From Streptomyces sp. WZ-12 (GTDB lineage: Bacteria > Actinomycetota > Actinomycetes > Streptomycetales > Streptomycetaceae): a stretch of DNA of 64,000 nucleotides. This document shows positions 25,788 through 33,695 of this stretch, piece after piece. The notes beneath the pieces were generated by a model, which saw only the letters and a program-made list of their open reading frames with translations, did not search any database and had not been told where the DNA came from. The DNA lies in assembly GCF_028898845.1 (NCBI RefSeq), contig NZ_CP118574.1, positions 1,612,001-1,676,000 of the forward strand, in the 5' to 3' direction. The position numbers and the translations under genes are program-made. How positions within the stretch are numbered: the first letter of the stretch is position 1; each line of letters begins with the position of its first letter.

Positions 25788-26432
25788 ATGACGCACGACA
25801 GCGGCACGACCGTCCCCGACGAGGAGTTCTGGGACGCGCGGTACGCCGAGAGCGACCGCATCTGGAGCGGCAACCCCAATGTCGTCCTGGTCCGGGAGGT
25901 CGCCGACCGGGCCCCGGGGACGGCGCTGGACCTGGGGTGCGGCGAGGGCGCGGACGCGATCTGGCTGGCCGGACAGGGCTGGCGGGTCACCGCGGTCGAC
26001 GTGTCGGGGGTGGCGCTGGAGCGGGCCGCCCGGCATGCCGCGGCGGCCGGGGTCGCCGACCGCGTCGACTGGCAGCGGCGCGACCTGGCCGCCTCGTTCC
26101 CCGAGGGCGGCTTCGACCTGGTGTCGGCGCAGTTCCTGCACCACCCCGGCGAGATCTTCCGCGCGCAGATCCTGCGGGCCGCCGCGGCGGCGGTGGCGCC
26201 CGGTGGAACGCTGCTGGTCGTCGGGCACGCCGGGCCGCCCCCGTGGGAGCAGGACCCCGAGCACACCGCGGAGGAGTTCCCGACGCCCGACGAGGTGCTG
26301 GCGGCCCTCGCGCTGTCCGCGGACGCGTGGGAGGTGCAGCTCAGCGAGGAGTTCGTGCGGGAGCAGACCGGTCCGGACGGGCGGCCGGTCGAGCGGACGG
26401 ACGCGGCGCTGAAGGTGCGGCGCCGGAGTTGA
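25788..26432 (+). CDS. Class I SAM-dependent methyltransferase
   Basis: 214 residues. ALDLGCGEGADAIWLA is motif I for S-adenosylmethionine binding, AVDVSGVALERAA is motif II, and FDLVSAQFLHHP covers the acidic and aromatic loop. The start at ATG 25788 is preceded by AAGAGGAG at good spacing; ATG 25770 would have none. The FWDARYAESDRIWSGNPN N-terminus is typical of the small TehB/thiopurine-like group, so a small, possibly toxic, acceptor is likely. The acceptor cannot be deduced. It is convergent with the M1 peptidase gene across a strong hairpin. Confidence 0.85.
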   Translation: MTHDSGTTVPDEEFWDARYAESDRIWSGNPNVVLVREVADRAPGTALDLGCGEGADAIWLAGQGWRVTAVDVSGVALERAARHAAAAGVADRVDWQRRDLAASFPEGGFDLVSAQFLHHPGEIFRAQILRAAAAAVAPGGTLLVVGHAGPPPWEQDPEHTAEEFPTPDEVLAALALSADAWEVQLSEEFVREQTGPDGRPVERTDAALKVRRRS

Positions 26433-26442
26433 GGCCGCCCTG

Positions 26443-26475
26443 CCGGTGGCGGACGGGGGTGCCGTCCGCCACCGG
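26443..26475. terminator. Bidirectional hairpin between convergent genes
   Basis: A perfect 14-bp stem (CCGGTGGCGGACGG and its complement) with a 5-nt loop lies between the methyltransferase stop and the M1 peptidase stop and can serve both strands, including the pls operon. Confidence 0.8.
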
Positions 26476-26487
26476 GGGCGGGCCCGC

Positions 26488-27891
26488 TCAGGCCGCCAGC
26501 GTGGGCAGCGGCTTCTCGTAGAGCCAGAGGTGCAGCAGGGGGCGGGCCCGGCCGCCGGCGGTGCGTTCGGCGTGCGCGAGGAACGCCGCGGTGCCGGCGC
26601 TCGCGCCGCGGTGGGCGCCGTGCCAGCCGCGGAGCACCTCGAAGAACCGCTGGTCGCCGACGGCCCGGCGGAGCGCGTGCAGGGCGCAGGCGCCCCGGAC
26701 GTAGATCCGGTCGTCGAAGATCCGGCGCTGGCCGGGGTCGGCGATCCGCAGGTCCTGGGGGCGGCCGCGCAGCGCGCGCCATTCGTGGTGGGCGATCTCG
26801 TCGGCCGAGTCCTCGCCGATGTGCTCGGACCACAGCCACTCCGCGTAGGTGGCGAAGCCCTCGTTGAGCCAGATGTCGCGCCAGTCCCGCAGGCTGACGC
26901 TGTTGCCGAACCACTGGTGGGCGATCTCGTGCGCCACCAGGGTCTCCGAGCCGCGCCGACCGTCGATGTGGTTGCTGCCGAACACCGACCGGGTCTGGTT
27001 CTCGACCGGCGCGGCGAGTTCGGCGTCGACCACCACCGCGCCGTACGCCTCGAACGGGTAGCGGCCGAAGAGCGCGCTGAACGCCCGGAGCATCTCCGGC
27101 TGGCGGGCCAGGTCGTGGGCCGCCTCCTCCGCCATCCACGTGGGATAGGAGTTGTGCAGGGCGATCGACGGGTGGTCCGCGCCGGGCCGGACGGTGTCGC
27201 TGTCGTGCCGGAAGCGGCCCGTGTAGAGCGCCGCGAGGTACGGGGCCATGGGGCCGGGGTGGTGGTAGGTCCACCACTCGTGCCGTCCGCTGCGCCGGCG
27301 TTCGAGCAGGGTGCCGTTGGCGAGCGCGTGCTGGCCGGGCGGGACGCCGATCCGGAAGGTGAAGGCGGCCTTGTCGTCGGGGCGGTCGTTGCACGGGAAC
27401 CACGACGGGGCGCCCAGTGGCTGGGAGGCGACCATCGTCCCGTTGTGCGGGTCGCCGGTGCGGTCCCAGCCGATCGGGCCGAACGGGGAGCGCACCGGCT
27501 TGGGCCGGCCGCGGTAGCCGACGTCCACGGTGAAGTGGGTGCCGGTGGACAGCGAGCGCGGGGTTTCCAGGTACACCTTCCCGTTCTGCTGGCGGCTGCG
27601 GACCCGGGTCCCGTCGATCCGGGCGCTGTGCACGGAGAGCCGGGACAGGTCCAACTCCACCCGGTCCAGGGGCTGGTTGGCCACCGCCTCGATGCGGGCC
27701 CGCCCGTCCAGACCGCCGTCGGCGGGGCGGTAGGCCAGGTGCAGGTCGTAGGAGACGGTGTCGTGGGCGTAGGTGCCGTGGCGCGGGAAGTACCGGTCGG
27801 CGAACGGTCCGCCGGGGCCGTCCGCGACCGTCGCGGCGAGGGGCAGCAGGGCGGCGCCTCGGATGAGGGCGCGCCGACTGCATCGGGTCAC
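26488..27891 (-). CDS. Exported M1-family zinc aminopeptidase, coupled to pls
   Basis: 467 residues. The N-terminus TRCSRRALIRGAALLPLAATVADG looks like a signal sequence with a twin-arginine-like SRRALIRG. The zinc site is HEIAH (321-325) with E344 in WLNEG. The exopeptidase motif, normally GAMEN, reads APVENQ (294-299). It starts at GTG 27891, whose last two bases lie inside the pls TGA (GTGA overlap), so it is translationally coupled to pls. Producers of epsilon-poly-lysine are known to carry degrading aminopeptidases that protect the cell or trim the polymer; this gene is well placed for that, but its activity on the polymer is inference. It is about half the length of full M1 enzymes such as PepN, as in other short secreted actinobacterial members. 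Confidence 0.88.
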   Translation of the reverse strand: MTRCSRRALIRGAALLPLAATVADGPGGPFADRYFPRHGTYAHDTVSYDLHLAYRPADGGLDGRARIEAVANQPLDRVELDLSRLSVHSARIDGTRVRSRQQNGKVYLETPRSLSTGTHFTVDVGYRGRPKPVRSPFGPIGWDRTGDPHNGTMVASQPLGAPSWFPCNDRPDDKAAFTFRIGVPPGQHALANGTLLERRRSGRHEWWTYHHPGPMAPYLAALYTGRFRHDSDTVRPGADHPSIALHNSYPTWMAEEAAHDLARQPEMLRAFSALFGRYPFEAYGAVVVDAELAAPVENQTRSVFGSNHIDGRRGSETLVAHEIAHQWFGNSVSLRDWRDIWLNEGFATYAEWLWSEHIGEDSADEIAHHEWRALRGRPQDLRIADPGQRRIFDDRIYVRGACALHALRRAVGDQRFFEVLRGWHGAHRGASAGTAAFLAHAERTAGGRARPLLHLWLYEKPLPTLAA

Positions 27892-30800
27892 GCGGCCGCA
27901 CCCCCCTTCGCGCGGGCCGCGGCGGGACGGGTCGGGCGTTCGCCGGCGATCGGGTTGCCGGCCCAGCGGGTGTGGGCGGGGACGCTCTCCCCGCGCATGA
28001 CCAGCGAGGACGGTGCGATCGAGGCGCGGGCGCCGACCTCGGTGCCGGGGAGCACGATGCCGTGCGGGCCCAGCGAGGCGCCCTCGGCGAGGCGGACGGT
28101 GTCCAGCCGCATGATCCGGTCGTGGAAGAGGTGGGTCTGCAGGACGCAGCCGCGGTTGACGCTGGCGCCGTCGGCGACGGTGATCAGGTCGGTCTCCGGC
28201 AGCCAGTAGGTCTCCAGCCAGACCCCGCGGCCGATCTTGGCGCCGAGGGTGCGCAGCCACCAGTTGAGGACCGGGGTGCCGGTGAACGCGCCGGCCATCG
28301 ACGGCACGGCGAGCGACTCGACGAAGGTGTCGTAGAGCTCGTTGCGCCAGACGAACGAGGACCACAGCGGGTGCTCGCTCACCGTGAACCGGCCGACCAG
28401 CAGCCACTTCGCCGCGGTGGTGATGAGCAGCGCGACGAGGCCCGAGAGCAGCAGCAGCGGGGCGCCGATCAGCGCGGCGAGGCCGAGGCCGCCGTTGGTG
28501 AAGGCGTCCTGTTCGGTGAGGAACACGCCCTCGGCGAGCACCACTGCGCACATCAGCGGCAGCACCCGGCACAGTTCGACGGCGGCCCGGGCCAGCACCA
28601 GCTTGCGCGGCGGCGCGAAGGTGCGCGCCGGGTCGGCCTGGGTCGCCACCCGGGGCAGCGGCATCGCGGGCCGGCCGAGCCAGGAGGAGCCCGGTTCGCC
28701 CTGTGCGGGGGCGTTGGAGAGCACGCCGATCAGGCTGTGGTCGGCGACGTCGTGGCCGGGGTCGACGATGCCGGAGTTGCCGACGAAGGCCCGGCGGCCG
28801 ATCCGGACGGGGCCCAACCGCAGCCAGCCGCCGCGGAGTTCGAAGGGGGCGACCAGGGTGTCGTCGGCGAGGAAGGCGCCGTCCTCGACGTGCAGCAGGG
28901 AGGGCAGCGGCAGCACGGTGGAGATCTCGGCGTGCTTGCCGACCTTGGCGCCGAGCAACCGCAGCCAGTACGGGGTGCCGAGGCTGGCGTAGAGCGGGAA
29001 GAGGCTGCCGCGGGCGCCGTCGAGGAGGCGGGTGATCAGCCAGGCGCGCCAGGCGACGCCGCCGCTGGCCGGGTGCAGCCCCGGGGTGAGACCGCGGCTG
29101 AGGAGCCGGACCGTCGCGGCGGTCACCAGGATCGAGCAGAGGGTGGTGACGATCGCGAAGACGGGGGCGGCGACGAGCAGGCGGACCGCCACGGTGGGGA
29201 GCGTGCCGCTGTTGCGGACCAGGAAGTACGCGCCGACCAGCGCGGGGGCGGCGGTCAGCAGGGCGAGCAGCGGCATGCCGAGGAGCGTGAGCCCGTAGGC
29301 GGCGGTCCAGCGGCGGGAGCGCCGGTAGCGGGGCGCGGGCCAGGCGGTGCCGGCGATCCGCTCGGCGGCGCCGGCCGGGCGGGCCGGGGAGCCGGTCCAC
29401 CGGTCGCCGTCGGGGATCTCACCGCTCAGGCAGCCGCCGGCGGCGAGTTCGGCGTCCCGGCCGACGACCGCGCCGGGCATCAGCATGCTGCGATGGGCGA
29501 CCCGGGCACCGGCGCCGATGCGGACCGCGCCGATGTGCAGGGTGTCGCCGTCCAGCCACCAGCCGGAGATGTCCGCCTCGGGCTCGACGCTGCACCCGTC
29601 GCCGAGTTCGGCGAGGCCGGTGACCGGCGGCATGGTGTGCAGGGCCACGTTGCGCCCGGTGGTGCACCCCAGGGCGCGGGCGTAGAGCCGGGCCCAGGGG
29701 GTGCCGAGCAGGGAGGGGACGCCGAAGGCGGCGACGGTGCGTTCGGCGGTCCACAGTCGCAGGTGGGTGGCGCCGCCGCGCGGGTAGGCGCCGGGCTTGA
29801 TGGAGCCGGCCAGCGCCCGGGCGGCCGCCGCGCCGATCCCGCAGCGCATGGGGGCGCTGAAGAGCACCACCCAGCCCACGATCACCAGCCACCAGGCGGT
29901 GTGCGGGGCCCACGCCTGCGGCGCGAGCAGCCCGAGCACGTTGTCGGCGAGCGCCAGGCCGACCAGTCCGCGCAGCCCGGCGACGCCGTACAGGGCGGTC
30001 TGGACGAGGAGTTGGACGGCGGCGGCGCGGCGCGGGACCGGGCGGACCGGGCGCGCCTCGTCGACCGGGCCGCCGAGCGAGTCGAGGTGCTCGGCCATGT
30101 CGCGGAGCACCGGGTGGCGGTAGAGGTCGGCGACGGAGACGCCGGGGTGGTGGGCCCGGAGCTGGGACGCCATCCGGGCGGCGACCAGGCTGGTGCCGCC
30201 GAGGGAGACGAAGTCGTTGTCCAACCCGGGCCGGACGCCGAGGAGTTCCTCCCAGACGCCGGCGAGGCGGGCGGCGGTGCCGTGCAGGGCCGGGGCCGCG
30301 CCTCCGGGGTCGTTGTCGGCCGGGGTGGACGGCAACGGCCAGGGCAGCGCCTTGCGGTCGACCTTGCCGGAGGTACGGGTGGGCAGGCTCTCGACCTCGG
30401 CCAGGACGGGCACCAGTTGTGCCGGCAGTCTCTCCTTGAGCAGCGCGCGGGCCTTGTCCTGCTGGAAGCTGGAGCCGTCGCCGGTGCGCTGCTCGGGGAT
30501 GACGTAGCCGACCAGGACCTGGGTGCCGGCCGGGGTGGTCTGGACGGCCGCGGCGGCACCGCGGACGCCGGGCAGGGCGCCCAACGCGGCGTCGATCTCG
30601 CCCAGTTCGATCCGGCGGCCGCCGAGCTTGATCTGGTCGTCGGCGCGGCCGACGAAGAGCAGGCCCTCGGGTTCGGCGCGCACCAGGTCGCCGGTGCGGT
30701 AGGCGCGGCCGGTCTGCAGGACGTCGTCGGGGACGTACCGTTCGGCGTCCTTGACGGGGTCGAGGTAGCGGGCGTTGCCGACGCCGCCGATGATCAGCTC

Positions 30801-31847
30801 GCCCTCCTCGCCGTAGGACACCGGCCGGCCCTCGCGGTCGACGACGGCGAGCTGCCAGCCTTCCAACGGCAGGCCGATGCGGACCGGTTGGCCCGGCTGG
30901 AGGCGGGCGGCGCAGGCGACGACGGTGGCCTCGGTGGGGCCGTAGGTGTTCCACATCTCGCGGCCGGGGCCGGCGAAGCGGTCGACGAGCCCGGCGGGGC
31001 AGGACTCGCCGCCCACGATCAGCAGGCGGACCCGGTGCATCGACTCGTCCGGCCAGAGCGCGGCGAGGGTGGGGACGGTGGAGACCACGGTGATGCCGCG
31101 CTCGACCAGCCACGGGCCGAGCTCGTGGCCGGCCCGGACCAGCGAGCGGGGGGCGGGGACCAGGCAGGCACCGTTCCGCCAGGCCAGCCACATCTCCTCG
31201 CAGGAGGCGTCGAAGGCGACGGACAGCCCGGCCAGCACCCGGTCGCCGGGGCCCAGCGGCCGGTCCTGGCAGAAGAGGCCGGCCTCGGCGTCGACGAACG
31301 CGGCGGCCGAACGGTGGCTGACGGCAACGCCCTTGGGCGCGCCGGTCGAACCCGAAGTGAAGATGATCCAGGCGTCGTCCTCGGGGGCCGGGGGCCGCTG
31401 CGCCCCGGTGGGCCGGGCCAGTCCGAGCGGCGGGGCGTCCGGGCCGAGGACGGCGCAGACGGCGGCCTCCCGGAAGACGGTGGCGGCCCGCTCGTCGGGG
31501 TCATCGGCGTCGACCGGTACGTATGCGGCGCCGCTGCGCAGGACGGCGAGGATCGAGAGGTACAGCTCGGCGGTTCCGGACGGCACGCGCACGCCGACCC
31601 GGTCACCGGGGCCGATCCCTTGCTGCCGGAGCTGTCGCGCGCGTCGTTCGATCTCGCTACACAGGTCGTGGTAGGTGATCGCCTCGGCGCCGGTGTCCAG
31701 GGCGAGCGCCTGGGGGTGTGCGGCGGCGGTGGCGTCGAGCACGTCGAGCAGAGTCCGCGGGGCGGGGGTGCCGGCGGTGCGGTATACCGCCCGCGGAGCC
31801 GCGGGCTCTGACGGCTCGAAGGACGATTCGAGAAGGGGCGACGACAT
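27888..31847 (-). CDS. pls: Epsilon-poly-L-lysine synthetase
   Basis: 1319 residues from ATG 31847 (AAAGG upstream), exactly the reported length of S. albulus Pls; 15 extra upstream codons are not used. The adenylation domain is ~30-505: FTSGSTGAPKG 163-173, TYGPTE 301-306, YRTGDL 383-388, GRADDQIKLGGRRIE 400-414, and TSGKVDRKA with Lys495. The carrier serine is 553 (LGGTSLVA). From ~610 six membrane helices alternate with three soluble hexapeptide-type domains ending WTGSPARP, WLGRPAMP and WAGNPIAG. There is no classical condensation or thioesterase domain. The tandem C-terminal domains join free lysine to the growing chain through the epsilon amine. The M1 peptidase follows by a GTGA overlap. 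A distinct protein of the same type is at 2619-5252. Confidence 0.95.
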   Translation of the reverse strand: MSSPLLESSFEPSEPAAPRAVYRTAGTPAPRTLLDVLDATAAAHPQALALDTGAEAITYHDLCSEIERRARQLRQQGIGPGDRVGVRVPSGTAELYLSILAVLRSGAAYVPVDADDPDERAATVFREAAVCAVLGPDAPPLGLARPTGAQRPPAPEDDAWIIFTSGSTGAPKGVAVSHRSAAAFVDAEAGLFCQDRPLGPGDRVLAGLSVAFDASCEEMWLAWRNGACLVPAPRSLVRAGHELGPWLVERGITVVSTVPTLAALWPDESMHRVRLLIVGGESCPAGLVDRFAGPGREMWNTYGPTEATVVACAARLQPGQPVRIGLPLEGWQLAVVDREGRPVSYGEEGELIIGGVGNARYLDPVKDAERYVPDDVLQTGRAYRTGDLVRAEPEGLLFVGRADDQIKLGGRRIELGEIDAALGALPGVRGAAAAVQTTPAGTQVLVGYVIPEQRTGDGSSFQQDKARALLKERLPAQLVPVLAEVESLPTRTSGKVDRKALPWPLPSTPADNDPGGAAPALHGTAARLAGVWEELLGVRPGLDNDFVSLGGTSLVAARMASQLRAHHPGVSVADLYRHPVLRDMAEHLDSLGGPVDEARPVRPVPRRAAAVQLLVQTALYGVAGLRGLVGLALADNVLGLLAPQAWAPHTAWWLVIVGWVVLFSAPMRCGIGAAAARALAGSIKPGAYPRGGATHLRLWTAERTVAAFGVPSLLGTPWARLYARALGCTTGRNVALHTMPPVTGLAELGDGCSVEPEADISGWWLDGDTLHIGAVRIGAGARVAHRSMLMPGAVVGRDAELAAGGCLSGEIPDGDRWTGSPARPAGAAERIAGTAWPAPRYRRSRRWTAAYGLTLLGMPLLALLTAAPALVGAYFLVRNSGTLPTVAVRLLVAAPVFAIVTTLCSILVTAATVRLLSRGLTPGLHPASGGVAWRAWLITRLLDGARGSLFPLYASLGTPYWLRLLGAKVGKHAEISTVLPLPSLLHVEDGAFLADDTLVAPFELRGGWLRLGPVRIGRRAFVGNSGIVDPGHDVADHSLIGVLSNAPAQGEPGSSWLGRPAMPLPRVATQADPARTFAPPRKLVLARAAVELCRVLPLMCAVVLAEGVFLTEQDAFTNGGLGLAALIGAPLLLLSGLVALLITTAAKWLLVGRFTVSEHPLWSSFVWRNELYDTFVESLAVPSMAGAFTGTPVLNWWLRTLGAKIGRGVWLETYWLPETDLITVADGASVNRGCVLQTHLFHDRIMRLDTVRLAEGASLGPHGIVLPGTEVGARASIAPSSLVMRGESVPAHTRWAGNPIAGERPTRPAAARAKGGAAA

Positions 31848-32293
31848 CGATATGCCTTTGTTCGGTGCCGGTGGGTGGAGACCCTCGGACATTCGCCCCT
31901 ACAGATGCCGCTGACCAGGCACGGGTTCGCCGGTCGCGCACCCCAATCCAGTATTCGAACACGTTGTGAAAGCCCCGGCGGGCCACTTGGGCAGGCCGCA
32001 CGGGCAAACCGACCGCGGAGCCCAACCATGACGTGGGAAAGAATTGACTCCGGGCGGAGATTGTTTTCGGGATCTTCAACGCCGTGAGACAAAACCGCAG
32101 GTCAGAGACGCATCATCGATTGGTCACGGCCCGCGCGGTCAAGGCTTCGCCAAGTATTTGCATCTTCACGCACATGTTCATCGTCTTCTCACGGCGGTCT
32201 CATCACCCCGTCATGACGTCGCCATACCCTCGCAACGCGACCTTCACACACCGGGCCGCAGCCTTTTCGCCGCCAACGACGCCTGACGGCACG
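31848..32293 (-). promoter_or_regulatory. pls: pls promoter region
   Basis: 446 nt without a gene between pls and the membrane-protein gene, clearly AT-richer than the surroundings. On the minus strand a TTGACC hexamer around 32134-32139 could be a -35 box, but no consensus -10 follows at 17 nt. A plus-strand TTGACT at about 32044 has the opposite orientation. The size and low GC suggest a long 5' leader or several promoters. I cannot define an operator. Confidence 0.45.
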
Positions 32294-33088
32294 TCACTTG
32301 AGGATGTTCACCGCGCGGGCCACCACGAGCACGACGGTCAGCAGCGAGACCGCCGACTGCAACAGCATCAGCAGCTTCGCCCAACGGGTCAGCGGCATCA
32401 CGTCGGTCGGGCTGAACGCGGTGGCGTTGGTGAAGGACAGGTACAGGTAGTCGGCGAACTGCGGCTCCCAGTGCTCCGGGGCCAGCGCCGGCGTCGCCAT
32501 CTGCGGGAAGAGGAAGTCGGGGTAGCGGCGCACCGCATGGACCCGGGCGACCGGTCCGCCGCGGTCCCACTCCCAGTACCAGAGCGCGAAGGCGAGGACG
32601 TTGGTGACCCAGATGGCGCCGCCGGTGGCCAGCAGCGCCGCGGCGTCCTCGCCCTCCGTGCCGCGCACCAGGCCGATCACCAGGTGCACCGCGGACCAGC
32701 CGTTCGCCGCGCTGATCAACGCGATCAACGCCAGCCCCGCCCACCGGTAGAGCCGGGAGGCCCGCTCGATGCGGACCGGGTCGGCCGCCACCAGGACGAG
32801 CAGCAGCACCGTCTCCAGCCCCGGCAGCAGCCACCCCGGATGGATCGCCAGCCGCGCCGGCAGCCGCCACTGGAGCACCACCGCCACCAGCACCGCCAGC
32901 GTCGACGGCCAGCGGGGTTCGCCGCGGGTGACCCGTCGCCAGGCCGGCCGCAGCCGCCGCCCGGCCTCGTCCCACCCCGCCACCGCCGGCGCCAACAGCG
33001 CCTCGATGAGGTCCAGTCGCTCGGCCGGGGTGCCGCGGTCGCCCGCCTCGTCGGGCCGGGGGTGCTCGGACATGCGGATCATGCTCAC
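32294..33088 (-). CDS. Polytopic membrane protein, DUF1345/ion-channel-like
   Basis: 264 residues with four to five predicted helices. The C-terminal part (YLYLSFTNATAFSPTDVMPLT, then AKLLMLLQSAVSLLTVVLVVARAVNIL) resembles a two-helix pore unit with a re-entrant TNATAFSPTD loop, as in DUF1345 or ion-channel-like proteins. Three start codons (GTG 33088, ATG 33082, ATG 33073) are possible and none has a strong Shine-Dalgarno sequence. It lies between pls and the Mg2+ transport genes, transcribed toward pls. A role in potassium or membrane potential balance during polycation export is conceivable but unsupported. Confidence 0.65.
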   Translation of the reverse strand: MSMIRMSEHPRPDEAGDRGTPAERLDLIEALLAPAVAGWDEAGRRLRPAWRRVTRGEPRWPSTLAVLVAVVLQWRLPARLAIHPGWLLPGLETVLLLVLVAADPVRIERASRLYRWAGLALIALISAANGWSAVHLVIGLVRGTEGEDAAALLATGGAIWVTNVLAFALWYWEWDRGGPVARVHAVRRYPDFLFPQMATPALAPEHWEPQFADYLYLSFTNATAFSPTDVMPLTRWAKLLMLLQSAVSLLTVVLVVARAVNILK

Positions 33089-33229
33089 CCGGGAGCCGGG
33101 CGGTGTCCAGCGGCTCGGCCGGGGCGGCGGGATCCAAAGGTGGCCGCTTGGTTAAGAGTCGGTCAAAAACTTGCACTTCCGCGCAAGTACCTCCGCCGGC
33201 AGGTCTAAGCTCCTAGAGGTTTTGACAGC

Positions 33230-33396
33230 GGTCACCTCGTTCGGTGAGGCGTCGTCACGGACACAGGCCACTGATCCCACCCGTCGAGAGACGCTCCGGA
33301 TCAGGACAGGTCTCCCCGGCCCAAGGGGTGACCCCAGGTGGCTGCCCCGCACGGGGCTACGCCGTGACGTGCCAAAGCTCTGACGAGTGGGGGTGA
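33230..33396 (+). promoter_or_regulatory. M-box (ykoK leader) Mg2+ riboswitch
   Basis: The conserved M-box blocks occur in order: CTCGTTCGGTGAGGC (33236-33250), ACAGGCCACTG (33263-33273), GTCGAGAGACGC (33283-33294), GGCTGCCCC/GGGGCTACGCCGTG (33340-33366) and GTGCCAAAGCTCTGACGAG (33369-33387). CTCGT and ACGAG close the outer helix. The M-box binds several Mg2+ ions and shuts off downstream expression when Mg2+ is abundant. It lies ~300 nt upstream of an Nramp-type transporter and MgtC-like gene, which fits Mg2+ control. Confidence 0.92.
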
Positions 33397-33416
33397 ACCA
33401 GTCGACGGCGACTGGT
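33397..33416 (+). terminator. Hairpin directly after the M-box (expression platform candidate)
   Basis: ACCAGTCG and CGACTGGT form a perfect 8-bp stem around an ACGG tetraloop, starting right where the M-box ends. No U tract follows, so it may act as a pause or anti-anti-terminator element, or serve with Rho rather than as a simple intrinsic terminator. Confidence 0.5.
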
Positions 33417-33478
33417 CCGCTCCTTACCGGATCGACGACGGCGCACCCAGGCGCCCCGACCGGAAGGAGGCGAGAGAC

Positions 33479-33550
33479 ATGGAATGCAGTAGTCCGGGCC
33501 ATCAACGGCCCCTGCTCCGCCTGCCCTCGCATTCTTCCGGCACGCGGTAA
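33479..33550 (+). CDS. Short leader-peptide ORF between M-box and transporter gene
   Basis: A 23-codon ORF (MECSSPGHQRPLLRLPSHSS, then GTR and stop) begins at ATG 33479 behind GGAAGGAGGCGAGAG, a stronger Shine-Dalgarno than most genes in this window. It has three prolines and four arginines. It ends ~145 nt before the transporter start. Leader peptides in Mg2+ transporter 5' regions (for example mgtL of Salmonella) couple ribosome stalling to transcription; an equivalent job here is inference. No homologue is known to me, and conservation is untested. Confidence 0.5.
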   Translation: MECSSPGHQRPLLRLPSHSSGTR

Positions 33551-33695
33551 CCACCTTCCCTGCGCGGCATCCCGCCGCATCACGCCCCGTACGGCCCGCC
33601 GCCGGCACGGGAGGTCGTGCTGCGCGCCCGCGCAGGGAGGATGGCTGCAGCGTGCCCCCAACTCCGCCCCTTCAAGGGGCACTTGGGAGGTAGCC

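Noticed and set aside
27972..31811. Plus-strand open frame of 1279 codons
   Set aside because: It is the exact antisense shadow of pls, with Gly/Ala/Asp-rich low-complexity product and no family signal.
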